Assembly: GCF_001541095.1 (NCBI RefSeq)
Contig: NZ_LMXH01000013.1
Location: forward strand, 1,351 to 59,379
From: Paenibacillus sp. FJAT-26967
GTDB taxonomy: Bacteria > Bacillota > Bacilli > Paenibacillales > NBRC-103111
Length of the DNA: 58,029 nt
Direction: 5' to 3'
Shown one piece after another: positions 23,133 to 31,637 of the stretch. Numbering within the stretch: the stretch's first letter is position 1; every line of letters begins with the position of its first letter. The position numbers and the translations under genes are program-made. Below the pieces are notes generated by a model, which saw only the letters and a list, made by a program, of their open reading frames with translations, was not told the DNA's origin and did not search any database.

Positions 23133-24020
23133 ATGAAGATGGGTTTGGAAGATCGCATTTTCAGTATTGTCATATACATTTTACTTACGCTTCTCGCTTT
23201 CGTTACCTTTTACCCCTTCTGGAATTCGGCCGTTGTGTCTTTTAACCAGGGGATGGATACAGCCTTGGGCGGGGTTACATTCTGGCCTCGTGAATTCACT
23301 CTGGAGAACTACAAGATTGTTTTAGCCGATGACCGTATTCTTTCAGGTTTCGTGGTCTCGATTGCACGTACCATCGTGGGAACATTCATGACAATTGCGG
23401 TAACGGCATTATTTGCATACGGAATGTCGAGAAAAGAACTTGTAGGCCGCAATTATTACATGACATTTGCTATCATTACCATGTATTTTAGCGGTGGACT
23501 CATTCCGACTTACTTGCTGATTAAGAGCTTAGGATTGTTCAACTCATTCTGGGTATTTATTATTCCATCCATGGTCAGCGTATGGAGCATGATTATCTTC
23601 CGGACATTTTTTAAAGAAATTCCTGCGGGTTTGGAAGATGCGGCACGCATTGACGGCTGTGGCTACTGGTCTACTTTTCTCAGAATTGTAGTTCCATTAT
23701 CAGGTCCAGTAGTCGCCACTCTTTCTCTCTTTACGGCGATTGCCCACTGGAACGATTGGTTCGTGGCTTCCATCTACATTTCTACTCCGGATTTACTCCC
23801 GGTTCAGACCATACTCAAACAGACACTGGATTCCAACATCGCTACGGAGTTGAATGCCGACACGGCAGCGGCAAGTCATCTTGCTAAGAGACAAGAGTAT
23901 ACAACGAAGTCATTGATGATGGCGACAATGATGGTTACCTCGCTTCCGATCATCATGGTATACCCGTTCTTACAGCGTTATTTTGTCAAAGGCGTACTTG
24001 TAGGTTCTCTGAAAGAATAG
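23133..24020 (+). CDS. Carbohydrate ABC transporter permease (LplC/YtcP-type)
   Basis: 295 residues, MalG-like: six membrane helices and the EAA loop EDAARIDGCGYWSTFLRIVV followed by PLSGP. It pairs with the LplB-like permease 12 bases upstream. GGGAGG lies before ATG 23133. The C-terminal YPFLQRYFVKGVLVGSLKE is the conserved end of this family. Confidence 0.93.
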   Translation: MKMGLEDRIFSIVIYILLTLLAFVTFYPFWNSAVVSFNQGMDTALGGVTFWPREFTLENYKIVLADDRILSGFVVSIARTIVGTFMTIAVTALFAYGMSRKELVGRNYYMTFAIITMYFSGGLIPTYLLIKSLGLFNSFWVFIIPSMVSVWSMIIFRTFFKEIPAGLEDAARIDGCGYWSTFLRIVVPLSGPVVATLSLFTAIAHWNDWFVASIYISTPDLLPVQTILKQTLDSNIATELNADTAAASHLAKRQEYTTKSLMMATMMVTSLPIIMVYPFLQRYFVKGVLVGSLKE

Positions 24021-24084
24021 GTCTGGCTTCAAAGCGATTAGCTTTAAGCATATAATCTCAAAGAATGGGAAGGGGCATAAAAAC

Positions 24085-25740
24085 ATGAGCAATAAGCTTA
24101 AAAAAGGGTCGGCTCCACTCGCAGCGGCTTTAGCGCTGGCTATGGTTGTAACAGGATGTAGCGGAGGCGATACCACTGCAACGGGCGATCCTAAAACTAC
24201 AGATAAACCTGATGGTAACAATTCAGCAGCTTGGAAAGTAGGTAGTGAGCCATTCAGTTTCTCACTATTTGGTAACTACGATTGGTATACAATGCCTGTA
24301 TGGGGCAAAGACCTTTTTACAAAAGAAGTTAAAGAAAAAATGAAATTGGACATTGTTCCGGTTCAATCTCAAGGTAACGCAAACTCTAAGTTGAATACCC
24401 TGATTGTTGGTAACGAGCTTCCGGACGTAGTATGGGGAGACCGTGATAAATTCGACCGTCTGCGCGATAACGGTGCTCTAGTGCCTTTAGACCCTTATCT
24501 GGATAAATACCCAAACCTTAAAAAATGGGCAGGCGATGAAATCCTTAATATGCTTCGTGCCCCAGACGGAAAATTGTACCTGTTCCCGAACTGGTACACC
24601 AATAAACCTACTGGTAATGCCGGTTATGTTGTAAACAAGAAAATCTACAACGAATTGGGCAAGCCAAAACTTGAGACAACGGATGATCTGTACAACTACC
24701 TGAAGCTTGTAAAGGAAAAATACCCGAATATTATTCCGTTTGAGCCTGGTCAAGCACAAGAAGGAAAAGGTGTAGATATTCTGTTATCCGCATTCGCGGA
24801 AGAAACACCTGCAAGTTACGCAGGTACATTGCGTGCTATGCCTAAGGATGGCAAGTTTACGTCCTTGTTCGCAGATCCGGTTTACAGAGAATCATTGGTA
24901 TATGTGAATAAATTACACCGCGAGAAGCTGATGACTCAAGATGCACTAACACAAACAGTGGACCAAGTTCGTGAGAAATTGAATACTGGCCGTGTTGCTG
25001 TCTATGCGGACGTTACCGCAATTGAATACGCTTCAAAAGCAGATGCTGAACTCGTGAAGAAAGATCCGAATGATGGCTACTTCATGATCTGGCCGATTCA
25101 CAAAGCAGGTCTTGATAAGAATAAAATTACGGTTGCCCACTACGATCGTCTTGGATGGAACGCAGCGGCTATTACGACCAAAGCCAAAGATCCAGAAAAA
25201 ATCTTTGCAACTTTGGATTGGATGACAAGTCCAGAAGGTATGAACGCTGTTGTATGGGGACCTGAAGGCATGTACTGGCAAGGTGTAGATAAAGATGGTA
25301 TGCCTAACCTGACAGAGAAGTTCTTCAACGAGCCGGAAGAGCGCACCAAGAATATGAATGCTACGAATGATCTTCAATTCGTCGGCAATTCCACTTATAA
25401 TGACGCAATCAAATTAAAAGCGGAAATGTCTCTGCCAGAAGAAAAACAATCATGGGAAACAAAATATCAGCAAACGATCACTTGGAAAACACACAAGGAC
25501 TTGACTGCAATGCGCGGTATCGAGCCAGCTCCGGATAGCTCGGAAGGTCTTATCCGTGAGCGTTGGATTGAGCTTTATAAGAAAGTACGCGCTCAAGCTA
25601 TCCTAGCTAAGAGCGAAGAAGAAGTTATCGCTATCCTTGATAAAGGTGAGAAAGATGCCCAAACTCTCGGAATCGAGAAACTCAACACCTATTTGACCAA
25701 GAAGTGGAAAGAAAACGAAGAAAAAATGAAGAAGAAGTAA
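24085..25740 (+). CDS. Extracellular sugar-binding lipoprotein of ABC importer (LplA-like)
   Basis: 551 residues. A lipoprotein signal peptide ends at VVTGC with the lipidated Cys25, followed by a Gly/Asp/Thr-rich linker. The mature part is a family 1 solute-binding protein of the large LplA/YtcQ type seen in Paenibacillus; these capture oligosaccharides or uronate-containing sugars for the cognate permeases. Third gene of the operon, 64 bases after the second permease, with its own GGAAGGGG ribosome site; the operon ends in a strong terminator. Coding sequence has a Lys/Asn-rich, lower-GC bias typical of highly expressed binding proteins. The ligand is not predictable. Confidence 0.93.
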   Translation: MSNKLKKGSAPLAAALALAMVVTGCSGGDTTATGDPKTTDKPDGNNSAAWKVGSEPFSFSLFGNYDWYTMPVWGKDLFTKEVKEKMKLDIVPVQSQGNANSKLNTLIVGNELPDVVWGDRDKFDRLRDNGALVPLDPYLDKYPNLKKWAGDEILNMLRAPDGKLYLFPNWYTNKPTGNAGYVVNKKIYNELGKPKLETTDDLYNYLKLVKEKYPNIIPFEPGQAQEGKGVDILLSAFAEETPASYAGTLRAMPKDGKFTSLFADPVYRESLVYVNKLHREKLMTQDALTQTVDQVREKLNTGRVAVYADVTAIEYASKADAELVKKDPNDGYFMIWPIHKAGLDKNKITVAHYDRLGWNAAAITTKAKDPEKIFATLDWMTSPEGMNAVVWGPEGMYWQGVDKDGMPNLTEKFFNEPEERTKNMNATNDLQFVGNSTYNDAIKLKAEMSLPEEKQSWETKYQQTITWKTHKDLTAMRGIEPAPDSSEGLIRERWIELYKKVRAQAILAKSEEEVIAILDKGEKDAQTLGIEKLNTYLTKKWKENEEKMKKK

Positions 25741-25772
25741 TTCTTTATTACAATTCCGAAAATCTATCGTTT

Positions 25773-25804
25773 AAAAAAGGATGCACATTTGTGCATCCTT
25801 TTTC
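25773..25804 (+). terminator. ABC importer operon terminator
   Basis: AAAAAGGATGCACA / TGTGCATCCTTTTT is a long perfect stem with a T run. The A tract on its 5' side makes it usable from both directions. Confidence 0.92.
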
Positions 25805-25832
25805 CGTTGATTGACCCGATATATCATGTTGG

Positions 25833-26639
25833 TTATTTTATGCCATTGATAGCGTACTCATGTGGAGAACTGCCTACTACGGTTTTGAAATCTTTAATGA
25901 AGTGGGCTTGGTCATAGTAGCCTAAATCAAGGGCAAGCTTGGACCACTCCGGTGTTACGCCCCCGTCGGCTAGTTCTACTGCGTCCTGAATGCGAGAGCG
26001 TTGAATGACCCATTTAGGGCTTACTCCAACATAGAGATTAAACATACGCTGCAGCGTTCTTGGAGAAAGACTGAAATGAACGGCGATATCCTCCACTCTG
26101 TTAATCTCACGGTGCTCTATTATATAATGAACAATCTCGTTAATGAATTCGATTTGAGAATCTCTTTTAGGATGCTGGTTTCTTAGAAATCGTTCAACCA
26201 CTTGAATACGATCTGATTCTGTTTCCATGGAAAACAACGTTTCTTCCAGCGCATCACTATCTACATCAAATAAGAGATTTAGAGGAACAGATTGATCTGT
26301 CAGGCTGGATATGGGCTCTTGCAGGAAAGGATGGAAGCCTCCGGGTCTGAATAAGATGCCAAAGACTTCCCCCTGCTCCTGAAGAAGATAAGATGATCTT
26401 CCTTTTCTAACGCCGTGAACACAGGTTTCTCCCCGTTCGAAAACCAAGTTGACTCCGGGATGCTGCAAGACTTCCTGCCGGTAAGAATTCTGTCCCCTTA
26501 AATCCCATGCTATTAACCAGTAATGAGTAATAAATGGTCTTAAATCGCGGGAGGGAATTACTCGGGTCATTGAAAATTTCTCTCTGCCTTGAGAGTATTT
26601 TAAGATACCTTTATTGGAAGTAGGGGGAGCAGGCTGCAT
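25833..26639 (-). CDS. AraC-family transcriptional regulator
   Basis: 268 residues: an N-terminal cupin-like sensing domain (DUF6597 type: LRPFITHYWLIAWDLRG and PGVNLVFERGE) and a C-terminal AraC double helix-turn-helix (IAVHFSLSPRTLQRMFNLYV and the second helix ending YYDQAHFIKDFKTVVGSSPHEY, split here). It is divergent from the SRPBCC gene at 26788, which it probably regulates. GGAGG lies 8 bases before ATG 26639; a TTG start 5 codons upstream overlaps the ribosome site and is rejected. Confidence 0.88.
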   Translation of the reverse strand: MQPAPPTSNKGILKYSQGREKFSMTRVIPSRDLRPFITHYWLIAWDLRGQNSYRQEVLQHPGVNLVFERGETCVHGVRKGRSSYLLQEQGEVFGILFRPGGFHPFLQEPISSLTDQSVPLNLLFDVDSDALEETLFSMETESDRIQVVERFLRNQHPKRDSQIEFINEIVHYIIEHREINRVEDIAVHFSLSPRTLQRMFNLYVGVSPKWVIQRSRIQDAVELADGGVTPEWSKLALDLGYYDQAHFIKDFKTVVGSSPHEYAINGIK

Positions 26640-26787
26640 GAACGAAACCTCCAATGTAATTGAAAAGATGAAGCTTGACGTCTTTTTACAATCCTAACGG
26701 TTAGATTCTATGTAGACTTAATGTAGCAAATGAAGGTGGTTTACTCAATACCGCTTTCCGTTTGAATCTATTTCAGGAGGGATTGTA

Positions 26788-27237
26788 ATGGAACTTAAGT
26801 ATCAGTTCTATATAGAAGGAGCACCCGAAAAGGTATGGGAGATATTCATGTCTCCTGTGCAAAGTAAAAAGATTTTTTACGGATGCTATATTCGTTCGAC
26901 TTTCGAGACAGGAGCTTCCTTGGAGTATGTGGGACCGGGTAATGATGGAGAAGATACCGTCCATATTTATGGAGAAGTGCTGGCCTTTGTACCCAATCAC
27001 TTGTTCAGTTATACGGAGCATCCGGGACCGTCGTATTATTCGAATCATGAAGAACTGCAGACAAGGGTGACGATTACACTGGAACGGGTAGGGAACTGCA
27101 CACAATTAACTCTGATAAATGATCAGTGGAGCGAGAATCATCCCTCCCGCGACAAAGCCGATCCGGCCTGGTGGATGCTGCTGAGCAGTATAAAGACACT
27201 CGTGGAGACGGGGCGTACCCTTGATCTAGGCTGGTAA
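26788..27237 (+). CDS. SRPBCC (AHSA1/START-like) domain protein
   Basis: 149 residues. KYQFYIEGAPEKVWEIFMSP is the start of the SRPBCC fold, and the terminal helix WWMLLSSIKTLVETG closes the ligand cavity. Members bind hydrophobic ligands or act as stress-related proteins; the ligand is unknown. AGGAGGG precedes the ATG. It lies opposite the AraC regulator across a 148-base shared control region. Confidence 0.85.
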   Translation: MELKYQFYIEGAPEKVWEIFMSPVQSKKIFYGCYIRSTFETGASLEYVGPGNDGEDTVHIYGEVLAFVPNHLFSYTEHPGPSYYSNHEELQTRVTITLERVGNCTQLTLINDQWSENHPSRDKADPAWWMLLSSIKTLVETGRTLDLGW

Positions 27238-27252
27238 AAGGACGCTGAAATA

Positions 27253-27287
27253 ACAAAGAAGAGGAGCCTGAGGCTCCTCTTCTTTGT
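27253..27287 (+). terminator. Perfect inverted-repeat terminator
   Basis: ACAAAGAAGAGGAGCC and GGCTCCTCTTCTTTGT form a 16-base perfect stem with loop TGA. The T tract is within the right arm rather than after it, so RNA release may depend on the pyrimidine-rich arm. It ends the SRPBCC transcript. Confidence 0.75.
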
Positions 27288-27331
27288 GTCCTTGCATAGT
27301 AGGACTCGTAATAAGAGTGTTTTAATAGGAT

Positions 27332-27550
27332 TTAATGAGTTCTTTCTTCAAAAGTCTGACAACATGTGTCGGTGATGCCACCGGCTGAATCCTGATGTTC
27401 GGAATCGTATGGCAGTCCGTCTAATTTCTCGGGTTGGGGCTTGTTAGAATGAGCATTGACTTCGATCATAATGACTTCCGCGCTGCAGTTATTGCCCTGC
27501 TCCCAATATTCGCAGTTAGCAATGCTGCATTTCACCATTGGATTTTCCAT
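27332..27550 (-). CDS. DUF1540 domain protein
   Basis: 72 residues. VKCSIANCEYWEQGNNCSAE and the later DTCCQTF tail carry the Cys set of DUF1540, small Cys-rich and probably metal-binding proteins common in spore-formers with no assigned function. GAGGTGATAAAC lies directly before ATG 27550, which is preferred over a GTG three codons earlier. Confidence 0.88.
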   Translation of the reverse strand: MENPMVKCSIANCEYWEQGNNCSAEVIMIEVNAHSNKPQPEKLDGLPYDSEHQDSAGGITDTCCQTFEERTH

Positions 27551-27678
27551 GTTTATCACCTCGTATTTCTAATTACCCGGATGATAGAGCTTTAAACACG
27601 TCAGGGTTAAAAGTCATAGTGAAGTAATGACAAAAATCAGGTGAGTTCATAGAACAGGTTTCCGATTTATATCTGACT

Positions 27679-29034
27679 TTATAAAGGAAGAGTGTTACTT
27701 TTGGCTTCAGCCAGTATGTGCCTGTATATATCGATGGCTTGGGCCCTGGAGCTTCGTAAATCGACGATGGCACCGGGTTGCGGCAGATGGATCTCTTTGT
27801 CCGTTAAGCGGGCGAGATGCGGGAGCCAGCGCCTGATGTACATACCGGCCGGATCGTGTGTCTCCGACTGAGTAACGGGATTCATCACACGAAAATACGG
27901 TGAAGCGTCAAAACCGAGCGAAGAACTCCATAGCCACCCTCCCCGGTTGATCACATTATCGTAATCGGTGAGCTTGCGCCGGAAATATTTCTCCCCAAGA
28001 GTAAAGCTGCAGCGCAGATTCTTGGTCAGGAACATGGCCGTCACCATTCGCAGCCGGTTAGGCATGTGCCCTGTGGTGTTCAGCTCGGTCATCGCTGCAT
28101 CGATGACCGGAATGCCGGTTTCACCCCGGCACCACCGCTCGAAAAGCGTGTCTTCCAGGCCGGAAAGATCGAATTTCTTCTCGTAGAGGAAGAAATCGGG
28201 GTTGTAGACGGCCTGGTACAGGTAAAAGTCGCGCCACGCGAGCTGGCGCGTCCAGGCTTCATGCCGCTCGAACGCGAGAGCGGCTTCATAGACACGGCGC
28301 ACCGACAGTGCGCCGGTGTTCAAGTGCCGGCTGATTCCGCTGGTTGTCTCGAGGGCATAGCGGTCTCTCTGCGCCGCGTAGGCGCCTAGGCTTTCCTCGA
28401 GGAAGGTGCTGAGTGCCTCAGCGGGATCAGGCGGCTCTCCGTACGCTTCCAGCTCGAATGGAAGCGGGAAACGGCCGGACCAGGTGGCCAGGTCCGGGAG
28501 CGCCGTCGTCTGAAGATCGCGCAGGGTACGATCGGACGAGGGCCGGTGAAAAAGTTGTAAAAAGCCGCTCCATTTTTTATAAAACGGGGTAAAAACTTGG
28601 TAAGGCTCTTTACGTCCGGCGTACCGCTGGAGTTCGGTAAAGTCAGCAAGGGTATGGTCGATGAAGGTAGTCACCGGAACACCATGGGCCGAGGCTGAAA
28701 CTTTAATTTTACGGTCACGTACTATCGCATAGGGCGTTACATCTCCGTGGAGAACGATTTCCTCGATAGGGAGTTCGCCCATAAGCTGATCTATAAGGAC
28801 AGCAGGATCGCCATACAGCACGGTCAGATAAGCACCGGCTTCGTGATATAGACGCATAAGTCTACTTGCATGCTGGAGGAAATTGATTCCGCTGTGTTCA
28901 CGTTCCCGGCCGTCCCTAAGCAGAAAAGGATCGAGAATGAGGACATGTAGACTCGGACGATTCTTGCTGTGAATGTAATCAAATGCGGTCAAATCGTCTA
29001 TGCGCAAATCTTTTCGATGAATAAATAGGATCAT
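27679..29034 (-). CDS. phr: Deoxyribodipyrimidine photolyase (class I CPD photolyase)
   Basis: 451 residues of the photolyase/cryptochrome family, which uses FAD and blue light to split cyclobutane pyrimidine dimers. The N-terminal antenna-binding Rossmann domain (MILFIHRKDLRIDDLTAFDY, about 1-130) is followed by the all-helical FAD domain: WTRQLAWRDFYLYQ, GIPVIDAAMTELNTTGHMPN, RGGWLWSSSLGFDASPYFR and NPVTQSETHDPAGMYIRRWL. These FAD-contact and Trp-rich segments match folate-class photolyases. It is a single gene, flanked by DUF1540 and the NlpC/P60 hydrolase. Confidence 0.95.
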   Translation of the reverse strand: MILFIHRKDLRIDDLTAFDYIHSKNRPSLHVLILDPFLLRDGREREHSGINFLQHASRLMRLYHEAGAYLTVLYGDPAVLIDQLMGELPIEEIVLHGDVTPYAIVRDRKIKVSASAHGVPVTTFIDHTLADFTELQRYAGRKEPYQVFTPFYKKWSGFLQLFHRPSSDRTLRDLQTTALPDLATWSGRFPLPFELEAYGEPPDPAEALSTFLEESLGAYAAQRDRYALETTSGISRHLNTGALSVRRVYEAALAFERHEAWTRQLAWRDFYLYQAVYNPDFFLYEKKFDLSGLEDTLFERWCRGETGIPVIDAAMTELNTTGHMPNRLRMVTAMFLTKNLRCSFTLGEKYFRRKLTDYDNVINRGGWLWSSSLGFDASPYFRVMNPVTQSETHDPAGMYIRRWLPHLARLTDKEIHLPQPGAIVDLRSSRAQAIDIYRHILAEAKSNTLPL

Positions 29035-29170
29035 AGGAAGGGTTGCTCCTTCGGATTTCGTCTTATCCTATTGTAGCTCAATGAAAAGAAGCCCGGCAAA
29101 CTAGGCGGCCACCTGGTCTGCAGAGCTCCTCTTCGGGTATGTGCTTGTTTCTTTGTACAAGTGTACTTAC

Positions 29171-29638
29171 TTAATCAACAGCAACCTTGTTGAACGTATT
29201 TTCACCAAGGACGCGGCGTGCCGAAACGTAACGTTTGGCATAGTAAGATTCGCTCAAATCGCTCTTGATAACACCTTTGTTTGTAGCGGAATGGGCAAAT
29301 TTGTTGTTTCCAATGTAGATACCTACATGAGAAATACCCTTTCCGTCGGTGTTGAAGAACACAAGGTCTCCGGCTCTCAGATCGCTTTTGGAAACCGCGG
29401 ATCCTTGTCCATTCTGAGCTTTTGAAGTGCGGGCCAGGTCTACTCCGAACTTATCGAATACATAGGATGTGAAACCCGAGCAATCAAAACCGCTGGTCGA
29501 TGTACCAGCCCATTTGTAAGGGGTTCCAACTAATCCGTCGATAGTGGAGTCTAGTGTCGACTTGGCGAAAGCACTCCCACCTGCCACACCTAAAAACAAG
29601 GTAAAACCTAATGCAAAAGCTAAAACAGTCTTCTTCAA
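29171..29638 (-). CDS. Secreted NlpC/P60 cell-wall hydrolase
   Basis: 155 residues: a Sec signal peptide (MKKTVLAFALGFTLFLGVAG, cleavage after AFA) and a bare NlpC/P60 domain. Catalytic residues are visible: Cys in FDCSGF, His in SHVGIYIG and the third polar residue in KFAHSA. These enzymes cut the D-Glu-meso-DAP bond of peptidoglycan. There are no binding repeats (LysM, SH3). Its mRNA leader is a cyclic-di-AMP riboswitch, a known pairing for wall hydrolases, tying wall cutting to cell-envelope and osmotic signalling. GGAAGGAG precedes the ATG. Confidence 0.93.
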   Translation of the reverse strand: MKKTVLAFALGFTLFLGVAGGSAFAKSTLDSTIDGLVGTPYKWAGTSTSGFDCSGFTSYVFDKFGVDLARTSKAQNGQGSAVSKSDLRAGDLVFFNTDGKGISHVGIYIGNNKFAHSATNKGVIKSDLSESYYAKRYVSARRVLGENTFNKVAVD

Positions 29639-29649
29639 ATTTACTGCTC

Positions 29650-29790
29650 CTTCCGGTGCCTACGAGGTTAGCTGGAGGGTTCGGTAGAAGGTATCCCCTA
29701 TGATCCCTGTGTTGCAAGATCAATTCACCCAGAATGGTTCCCCCGTTCTCTTCCTTTCGTCTGAGAAGAAATTCGGCAATCTTTTCTGTT
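29650..29790 (-). promoter_or_regulatory. Cyclic-di-AMP riboswitch (ydaO/yuaA leader)
   Basis: On the minus strand, just before the NlpC/P60 gene, the leader carries the conserved elements of the ydaO riboswitch in order: GAAAGGAAGAGAACGGGGGA and ACC, GGGTGAATT, a central CAGGGATC..GGGGATACC hairpin, then CCGAACCCTCCAGCTAACCT and CGTAGGC. This RNA binds c-di-AMP and usually lowers expression when the ligand is abundant. Boundaries are approximate. I see no separate terminator between it and the start, so control may act through the hairpins overlapping the ribosome site, or by a terminator I could not fold. Confidence 0.88.
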
Positions 29791-29799
29791 CCGACACTA

Positions 29800-30041
29800 A
29801 ATATTCGCCATAGGACCAGAAAATCCTTCCAAAAATCTAAGAAAGGTTACAAAAAAGTTTCAAAAGCAGTCATTTAGTCGTATTTCCGTGGGAACAAAGA
29901 TATAAAAATACCAATGATTGTAAAAATAGTATTGTATAAGGCTGTGTCTTTGGAACCGCTGTCATAGGTCTTTCAGATCTCTCTTCCTGTCAAATCTGAT
30001 TTTGTTGTACATTTAGTAAAAAGGATGGGTTAGAGCAGAAT
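29800..30041. other. Intergenic region between riboswitch and SurA-like gene
   Basis: No gene is seen. The stretch is AT-rich, with the promoter of the riboswitch transcript presumably at its left end on the minus strand. It ends at the terminator at 30042-30080. Confidence 0.4.
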
Positions 30042-30080
30042 AAAAAGCCTTGGCCCGAGAAGATCGGGCCAAGGCTTTTA
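30042..30080 (-). terminator. Terminator of SurA-N-like gene
   Basis: AAAAGCCTTGGCCCGA and TCGGGCCAAGGCTTTT form a 16-base perfect stem, with T runs on both strands, so it may act from both directions. Confidence 0.92.
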
Positions 30081-30096
30081 CAAGCTGCTTATCGGA

Positions 30097-30690
30097 TTAA
30101 GTTTGGGGCTTGTCCGCTGCAAAATTAACGCGAAGCTCCGGCTTCACTTCGGCCAGAAGTTTCTCCTGAAGGGCCTGTAGATCTTCCTGGGTCTTCAGTT
30201 CGCCTTTTTTAACGAGATATTCAATCGTTTTTTCCTGCAGCAGATATTTAGCGTACTGATTGACGGTAGAAAAATCAGTCCAATACGTCTCGGCGGTCAG
30301 TCCTGAATTTTTGTAAAGCATCTCCTGCAGCTGCTCGGCCTGTGCTCCGGCTTGCTTCAGTGCCTCGCGCTGCTGCTCAATAACTTTTTTGACCTCCGCT
30401 TCTTTCACTTTAACCCCCAGCTTTTGCCCGTAGCGGACGAATAGCTCGTCTCTGAGCATCAAATCCAGGATCTGCTCATCGGTCAAATTATTCTGAGCGC
30501 CCTGCATTTGATAGGCAAGATCGACATCTTTCTTCAATTTGTCGAAAGCGGTAGTAGTAATGCGGACGTCAGGTCCGATAGCAACAACATTTTTGGTTTT
30601 GGCGTCGGACTGACCGTATACAAACGACCCGGCGGCAATGCACAGGCCAATTACTGCCGCCACGACGGTGTTGGTCCGTGGGGATTTCAT
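30097..30690 (-). CDS. SurA N-terminal domain-like secreted protein
   Basis: 197 residues. An N-terminal membrane/signal segment (about 9-25, VVAAVIGLCIAAGSFVYG) is followed by a helical part, TDEQILDLMLRDELFVRYGQ and KEAEVKKVIEQQREAL, typical of SurA_N chaperone domains of PrsA/SurA proteins. No parvulin PPIase domain follows, so it is a chaperone-like holdase or a short paralogue rather than an isomerase. It is monocistronic with its own terminator. Confidence 0.75.
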   Translation of the reverse strand: MKSPRTNTVVAAVIGLCIAAGSFVYGQSDAKTKNVVAIGPDVRITTTAFDKLKKDVDLAYQMQGAQNNLTDEQILDLMLRDELFVRYGQKLGVKVKEAEVKKVIEQQREALKQAGAQAEQLQEMLYKNSGLTAETYWTDFSTVNQYAKYLLQEKTIEYLVKKGELKTQEDLQALQEKLLAEVKPELRVNFAADKPQT

Positions 30691-30748
30691 CGGTGATGCC
30701 TCCTTTATATTCTATCTTTCCATGATAGCTGAAATATACCCAAATGGG

Positions 30749-30786
30749 AATAAAAGATCCCTTCCGTAAATCACGGAAGGGATCGG
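30749..30786 (-). terminator. Terminator of membrane protein/M1 operon
   Basis: GATCCCTTCCGT and ACGGAAGGGATC pair around a GATTT loop on the minus strand and are followed by TTTTATT. Confidence 0.85.
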
Positions 30787-30800
30787 GAAATGACTCCGGA

Positions 30801-31628
30801 TCAGCCCGAGTACCGGCTGCTGCGCCACAGCTGATGCTGCGCGGCGATCGACCACATTTTGAGGAACATGCGGAGGAAAGGGTATAACTGCTGGATAATC
30901 AAGGCTGCAAACCCCGCCCATACATAAGAGACTGTTGTAGCGGCCACCGCCAGAATGCCTCCGAGGATTGCAATCAGCAGGGCGTTCCCGGCTATTCGAA
31001 GTCCTTGCTTCATTATAACGGCCAGCATGTTGAAGAATCCGGTCCGCGTATCAGACGTCTGGTTGAACTGGAGGAAAAGGAAAAAGAGCTGAATAAGGAA
31101 GACATAGAGGATATAAAGGAAAACTGCCGGAAGCAAAGAGATCAGGATTTCCTGATAACTAATCGCCTCCCGGAATACATGGACCGCTTTGGGAGCGAGA
31201 AAGTAGAGCGGCGCAAGTGTCAGAAGGGTCTGCAGCAGATAGAATCCGAAGAATGGCAGAATCAGTTGGCGGATTCCTTTTACGAAACGGTAGCCTGCAT
31301 TCATGTTCGGATGCTCTAGTGAATAGAAAACTCCTGCACTCAGCATAGGGCTGAGGAGCATGCGGATGCCAAGCAGGAGGATGATCCACCAGAGGTAGGG
31401 CTGAATCAAGTCTGTTTTAAATAGCCGGAACTGTCCTTCGGCCAAGAATAGATGAACGGCGGATTGAGGCTGATCGCTGCCTGGATAGCGGTGAAGCAGG
31501 GGGACCACGACGGACTGGACGAATTTGTACAGCAGAATCCCCCAAGCGAATTGATACAAATACAAGATACAGACTGCAAACGGCTGCTTAAGCGCGGCCA
31601 TCAGGCCCTGCCGTAGAAAATGAAGCAT
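30801..31628 (-). CDS. Polytopic membrane protein, unknown function
   Basis: 275 residues with about six hydrophobic segments (for example residues 18-42, 75-98, 125-150, 163-190, 210-245) and a basic C-terminus; no enzyme motif is visible. Its start is 9 bases beyond the stop of the M1 peptidase gene, whose end (TGAGGTG) supplies its ribosome site, so the two are translated together. The product may anchor or assist the peptidase; this is inference. Confidence 0.8.
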   Translation of the reverse strand: MLHFLRQGLMAALKQPFAVCILYLYQFAWGILLYKFVQSVVVPLLHRYPGSDQPQSAVHLFLAEGQFRLFKTDLIQPYLWWIILLLGIRMLLSPMLSAGVFYSLEHPNMNAGYRFVKGIRQLILPFFGFYLLQTLLTLAPLYFLAPKAVHVFREAISYQEILISLLPAVFLYILYVFLIQLFFLFLQFNQTSDTRTGFFNMLAVIMKQGLRIAGNALLIAILGGILAVAATTVSYVWAGFAALIIQQLYPFLRMFLKMWSIAAQHQLWRSSRYSG

Positions 31629-31637
31629 TTCAGCACC